DNA of 24,409 bases from CAVPRW01 sp046727435 [NCBI: bacterium] (GTDB lineage Bacteria > Tectomicrobia > Entotheonellia > J063): positions 1 to 24,409 of the forward strand of contig JBKPCR010000124.1 in assembly GCA_046727435.1 (NCBI GenBank). The letters run 5' to 3'. A model generated the notes under the pieces. It was not told where the DNA came from and ran no database searches. It saw nothing but the letters and a program-made list of their open reading frames with translations. Positions 21,616 through 24,409 of this stretch are shown here, piece by piece. Every line of letters begins with the position of its first letter. Positions within the stretch are counted from its first letter, which is position 1. A program made the position numbers and the translations under genes.

Positions 21616-22122
21616 ATGATGATGAAGCGAACCTTGTTTGTCATAGGGCTGTCTGCCATGCTGGCTATGCCTTTGCTGGCGAATGGACAGATGGCGCCAT
21701 CAACACCTGGGACGGGGAGTGGGCCGGGAGCCGGTGGGAGCGGCTCTGGCACTCGAATGGGGCAAGAGGAGCGGCGCGGCCAAACGGACGTGCAGCCGGG
21801 AGATGTCCGGCAGGCGCAAGAGCGCTTGAAAGAGGCTGGATTTAATCCTGGTCCCGCGGATGGGCAACTTGGCGCACAGACCAAGGAAGCCATTAAGGAA
21901 TATCAGAAGGCTCAAGGACTACCTCAGACGGGGCAACTCGATGAGCCTACGCGAGACCTCCTGATGGTGCAGAGACCCAAGGATGCACCTGCAGAGATGC
22001 AGGCACCCCGTGGATCTACACGAGAAGAGACAAGACCTGGGGAATCTATGCCAGGTGCTCGTACCCCTAGTGAACCTGGCGCCGGTTCAAGGCTCCCAGG
22101 GAGCTCCAGCCCTGGCCGGTAG
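21616..22122 (+). CDS. Exported peptidoglycan-binding (PG_binding_1) protein
   Basis: A 168-residue protein with a signal peptide (TLFVIGLSAMLAMPLLANG), then a Gly/Ser/Pro-rich linker. A peptidoglycan-binding domain follows at about residues 56-115 (VRQAQERLKEAGFNPGPADG, QLGAQTKEAIKEYQKAQGLP, GQLDEPTRDLL). The tail is disordered and Pro/Gly/Glu-rich. The domain should anchor it to the cell wall; no catalytic domain is present. Three ATG codons in a row start the gene; AGAGG lies five bases before the first. It is transcribed from the sigma54-type promoter at 21399 and ends before a strong hairpin at 22188. Confidence 0.88.
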   Translation: MMMKRTLFVIGLSAMLAMPLLANGQMAPSTPGTGSGPGAGGSGSGTRMGQEERRGQTDVQPGDVRQAQERLKEAGFNPGPADGQLGAQTKEAIKEYQKAQGLPQTGQLDEPTRDLLMVQRPKDAPAEMQAPRGSTREETRPGESMPGARTPSEPGAGSRLPGSSSPGR

Positions 22123-22187
22123 CGGGAAACTCTGAGGCAATAGCGCACGCATCACTGCGCTTTGAATGCTTCATCGAGTGAGTGGGG

Positions 22188-22227
22188 GGCGGCCGTCCTT
22201 GACATGTACCCTGCAAGGATGGCCGCC
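22188..22227 (+). terminator. Strong hairpin between the peptidoglycan-binding and YqjD-like genes
   Basis: Fourteen-base arms, GGCGGCCGTCCTTG (22188-22201) and CAAGGATGGCCGCC (22214-22227), pair with a single G-T wobble around a 12-base loop, followed by TTT. It can act as a terminator for the upstream gene or as an attenuator in the leader of the downstream one. Confidence 0.65.
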
Positions 22228-22256
22228 TTTGGGGCTATAGAAAGGTGGGATACTCG

Positions 22257-22667
22257 ATGGATCAAGAAGAAATTCAGATCATAAAAAACATTAATGAAAC
22301 CCGAATCGCCATGGATGAAAAGATTGGGATGATTGCCAATCGAGTTCATACTACAATAATAGGACCAAAAATAGTTGCAGACAGTCTCATAGAAAATTTG
22401 ACTCATGCTAAGGTAATAATGCAAGAGCAAGCAGCGGTAATCGATAATGGTGATAATCCTATTCAGCATGCGGTTACTGAAACGATCGAACGAGTCAAAA
22501 CCATCCTATATCTTATTGAACGGGTGAATCAAGACCCATGGATTATGATGGGGAGTGCGCTTTTAGTCGGGTATATCATAGGAAGCCTAAATCGTGGAAA
22601 TTTGTTGGCTATCCGCCACGCTCATTCAGACAACATAAAGGTAGAGAGGAGCCTTATCAATGACTAA
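22257..22667 (+). CDS. YqjD/DUF3618-like membrane-anchored stress protein
   Basis: A 136-residue protein: a charged helical N-terminal part (MDQEEIQIIKNINETRIAMD, then EKIGMIANRVHTTIIGPK) and a C-terminal helix (WIMMGSALLVGYIIGSLNRG) that should sit in the membrane. The layout matches DUF3618/YqjD-type proteins, some of which bind ribosomes at the inner membrane in stationary phase; here that role is only an analogy. ATG 22257 is preceded by AAAGGTGGG. The gene is clearly more AT-rich than its neighbours and uses more AT-ending codons, suggesting recent acquisition. It overlaps the Hsp20 start by eight bases. Confidence 0.7.
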   Translation: MDQEEIQIIKNINETRIAMDEKIGMIANRVHTTIIGPKIVADSLIENLTHAKVIMQEQAAVIDNGDNPIQHAVTETIERVKTILYLIERVNQDPWIMMGSALLVGYIIGSLNRGNLLAIRHAHSDNIKVERSLIND

Positions 22668-23115
22668 GACGCAACCTCCGGCGCAATCGATTCCTGTGCA
22701 GATTCACCAGAGCGATGACCATATCGTACTTGCCGCACCGATGCCTGGGTTAGAACCTCAAGATATCTCTATCGTCATTGCGGGTAATAAAATCACGATT
22801 CATGGCAGTTATCGGGGCTCGCGCCAGGAGAAAGAGGATACCCTGGTCGCCGAATGGACAGTTGGCCCTTACACACGTGAGGTCGTCCTGCCGCAGCCGG
22901 TGAATGGTCCTCTCACGAATGCGACTTATGGTAATGGCGTATTGGTGCTGGCTATGCCGAAGGCGCAAGAGGAGAGCGATGACGGTCACGCAGAGTTCCA
23001 GATCGAGGTCGTCCAAGCAACTTTAGGCCAGCGTATCGGCCATACTGGTAGCGAGTTACGACCGACGACGACTGAGGAGCATCGCCGCCGTATGGAGGCA
23101 GCCAATGAGAGGTAG
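22660..23115 (+). CDS. Hsp20/alpha-crystallin family small heat-shock protein
   Basis: A 151-residue protein with a compact alpha-crystallin domain: IPVQIHQSDDHIVLAAPMPG, LEPQDISIVIAGNKITIHGS, EWTVGPYTREVVLPQPVNG, ATYGNGVLVLAMPKA. The LxLxM-like strand (VLVLAMPK) and the P-G turn after the second strand are family hallmarks. Small heat-shock proteins hold unfolding proteins in oligomers without using ATP. It lacks the long N-terminal arm of many homologues. The start overlaps the stop of the AT-rich gene, with GAGGAG upstream, so the two are translationally coupled although their base composition differs. Confidence 0.9.
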   Translation: MTKTQPPAQSIPVQIHQSDDHIVLAAPMPGLEPQDISIVIAGNKITIHGSYRGSRQEKEDTLVAEWTVGPYTREVVLPQPVNGPLTNATYGNGVLVLAMPKAQEESDDGHAEFQIEVVQATLGQRIGHTGSELRPTTTEEHRRRMEAANER

Positions 23116-23239
23116 AAGAGGCAGTGAGCATGGGTCTCATAGACGGAACGTTAGAGAGCCCGAGGTGGGGGGACCAGCGGTAGTGGCATAGGCGGTCACG
23201 GTGCTTGATAGCAATCGACGGTCCTTGGAGGGTGTCATG

Positions 23240-23258
23240 ATAGGCCAGATCGGCCTAT
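23240..23258. promoter_or_regulatory. Palindrome upstream of the HtrA gene
   Basis: A perfect inverted repeat ATAGGCC-AGATC-GGCCTAT ends 20 bp before the ATG at 23278. It fits an operator or a small 5' hairpin close to the ribosome-binding site GGGGAGGG. No sigma54-type pair was found here. Confidence 0.45.
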
Positions 23259-23277
23259 ACGCCTGGGGAGGGATAGA

Positions 23278-24409
23278 ATGTTTTCACCGATCTGCAGGCG
23301 CTATGCGACAATCGTACTCATCTGCCTCCTCATCGGGGCTGGTGGAGGCGGAGTGCTCAGCATGGTCTTTGGAGCACGGAAGGGGGCGCTTTGGACTGAA
23401 CCGCCGCCTTGGCACACGTCGCGCCTTCAGGGTTCTAATTTCGCCGACATGGCCGAGCAGTTGAAGCCTGCAGTGGTGAACATCAGCACCACGCAGCTCG
23501 TCAAAGGCCCGCAGCACAGCATGGATGGTGCTCTACCGCGACGCCCGTCCGGCGAGCGTGATCTCTTGAATGAATTTCTCGAACGCTTCTTCGGTGGCAG
23601 CGGTGCGCAGCGGGAGGTCCGCCAAGAAAGCCTCGGCTCGGGATTCATCATCGATAAGAATGGCTATATCGTCACTAATAACCATGTTGTGGAAAATGCC
23701 ACCGATATCAAGGTCTCGCTCTCGGATTTAGAAGAGTTTGATGCCGAGGTGGTCGGGCGCGACCCCCAGACGGAGGTAGCGCTGATCAAGATCGAAGCGC
23801 AGCGGGACCTCCCCGTGGCACCATTGGGTGACTCCGACAAGTTGCGGGTGGGCGAGTGGGTCGTCGCCATCGGTAACCCCTTCGGGTTGGGGCAGACAGT
23901 GACAGCTGGAATTGCCAGTGCTAAAGGCCGGATCATTGGCGCAGGCGCCTACGACGACTTCATCCAGACGGACGCGTCGATTAATCCAGGCAATAGCGGT
24001 GGACCGCTGTTCAACCTCCATGGTGAAGTGGTCGGCATCAACACCGCTATCGTGGCAACCGGCCAGGGGATAAGCTTTGCTATCCCCATCAACCTAGCTA
24101 ATGACGTACTGACGCAGTTGCGGGAGAAAGGCCGGATGACCCGCGGCTTTCTAGGCATACAGATGCAACAAGTCGAGCCGGAGCTCGCCCGATCATTCGG
24201 TTTGGAGCGGCGACGAGGGGCGCTTGTGGCATACGTGCAGCCCGATAGCCCAGGGGCGAGGGCAGGTATCCAAGAGGGCGACGTCATCCTGGAGTTCAAC
24301 GGTCGCCCCATCGTGGACATGCATGAACTGCCGCGCCTCGTAGCGAATACACCGCCTGGGAGCGAAGCTGGTGTGAAGCTTATTCGCCAGGGGCGGGAGC
24401 GCCATGTGC
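23278..24409 (+). CDS. HtrA/DegP-family serine protease with Glu in place of the triad Asp, 3'-truncated
   Basis: The first 377 residues of a periplasmic, membrane-anchored HtrA protease; the rest lies beyond the window. A single hydrophobic segment (IVLICLLIGAGGGGVLSMV) is followed by the trypsin-like domain. Catalytic His136 (VTNNHVVEN) and Ser240 (INPGNSGGPL) are present. The residue 30 positions after the His, where E. coli DegP has its triad Asp, is Glu166 (DPQTEVALIKI). PDZ1 begins near residue 290 (RGFLGIQMQQVEPELARSFG, then GARAGIQEGDVILEFNGRPI). The GGGGAGGG site before ATG 23278 fixes the start. It would degrade or refold misfolded envelope proteins; the D-to-E change may lower or tune activity. 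Confidence 0.92.
   Translation, partial: MFSPICRRYATIVLICLLIGAGGGGVLSMVFGARKGALWTEPPPWHTSRLQGSNFADMAEQLKPAVVNISTTQLVKGPQHSMDGALPRRPSGERDLLNEFLERFFGGSGAQREVRQESLGSGFIIDKNGYIVTNNHVVENATDIKVSLSDLEEFDAEVVGRDPQTEVALIKIEAQRDLPVAPLGDSDKLRVGEWVVAIGNPFGLGQTVTAGIASAKGRIIGAGAYDDFIQTDASINPGNSGGPLFNLHGEVVGINTAIVATGQGISFAIPINLANDVLTQLREKGRMTRGFLGIQMQQVEPELARSFGLERRRGALVAYVQPDSPGARAGIQEGDVILEFNGRPIVDMHELPRLVANTPPGSEAGVKLIRQGRERHV

Noticed and set aside
1-24409. tRNA, rRNA, CRISPR array, integrase or phage genes
   Set aside because: Looked for on both strands; no cloverleaf, spaced direct-repeat array or integrase-like frame was recognised.

Overview
ORGANISM. The window looks like a moderately GC-rich, Gram-negative, respiring bacterium of a deep environmental lineage. 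Nitrospirota-like or NC10-like is a guess from gene content: a heme-copper oxidase, an Alternative Complex III relative, an MlaC-like lipid-binding protein, and many small stress proteins. There is no rRNA or other decisive marker. I found no tRNA, rRNA or CRISPR array.

LAYOUT. 1-744: the end of a cytochrome c oxidase operon (subunits III and IV). 1254-2779: an ABM-like small protein and a secreted MlaC-like protein. 2827-4144 (-): a collapsed remnant of Alternative Complex III (actA/actB) with internal deletions. 4705-5156: a DUF1328 membrane peptide and a glycine-zipper lipoprotein. 5663-8160: a PAS histidine kinase and an NtrC-family sigma54 activator. 8256-13176 (-): a phasin-like protein, a fused kinase/ATPase, and two secreted proteins. 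13538-14585: gene debris (a universal stress protein without its start, a 3' gene remnant, a transposase remnant). 15307-16912: a PRC-barrel protein, an intact universal stress protein and a polX fragment. 17085-20978 (-): a Tat-type secreted protein, small proteins, two CBS-pair proteins and two small zinc ribbons. 21616-24409: a peptidoglycan-binding protein, an AT-rich YqjD/DUF3618-like protein, Hsp20 and an HtrA/DegP protease cut by the window end.

HOW THE GENES MAY WORK TOGETHER. The main discovery is regulatory. Nine intergenic sites match the sigma54 -24/-12 promoter (GG, exactly 10 bases, GC), each oriented toward a nearby gene or small reading frame. Eight have upstream dyads of the form CTCA-N3-TGAG. 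These often come in pairs whose centres are about 31 bp (three helical turns) apart. The only bacterial enhancer-binding protein in the window is the response regulator at 6802-8160. I infer a local, and perhaps genome-wide, sigma54 stress regulon controlled by this two-component pair. Its likely members are the ABM-like protein, DUF1328 plus the glycine-zipper lipoprotein, the phasin-like protein, two secreted proteins, the PRC-barrel protein, a CBS protein, the peptidoglycan-binding protein and a possible small gene at 18711. The partner kinase has lost hallmark ATP-binding residues, which makes signalling through it unusual. All motif calls were made by eye.
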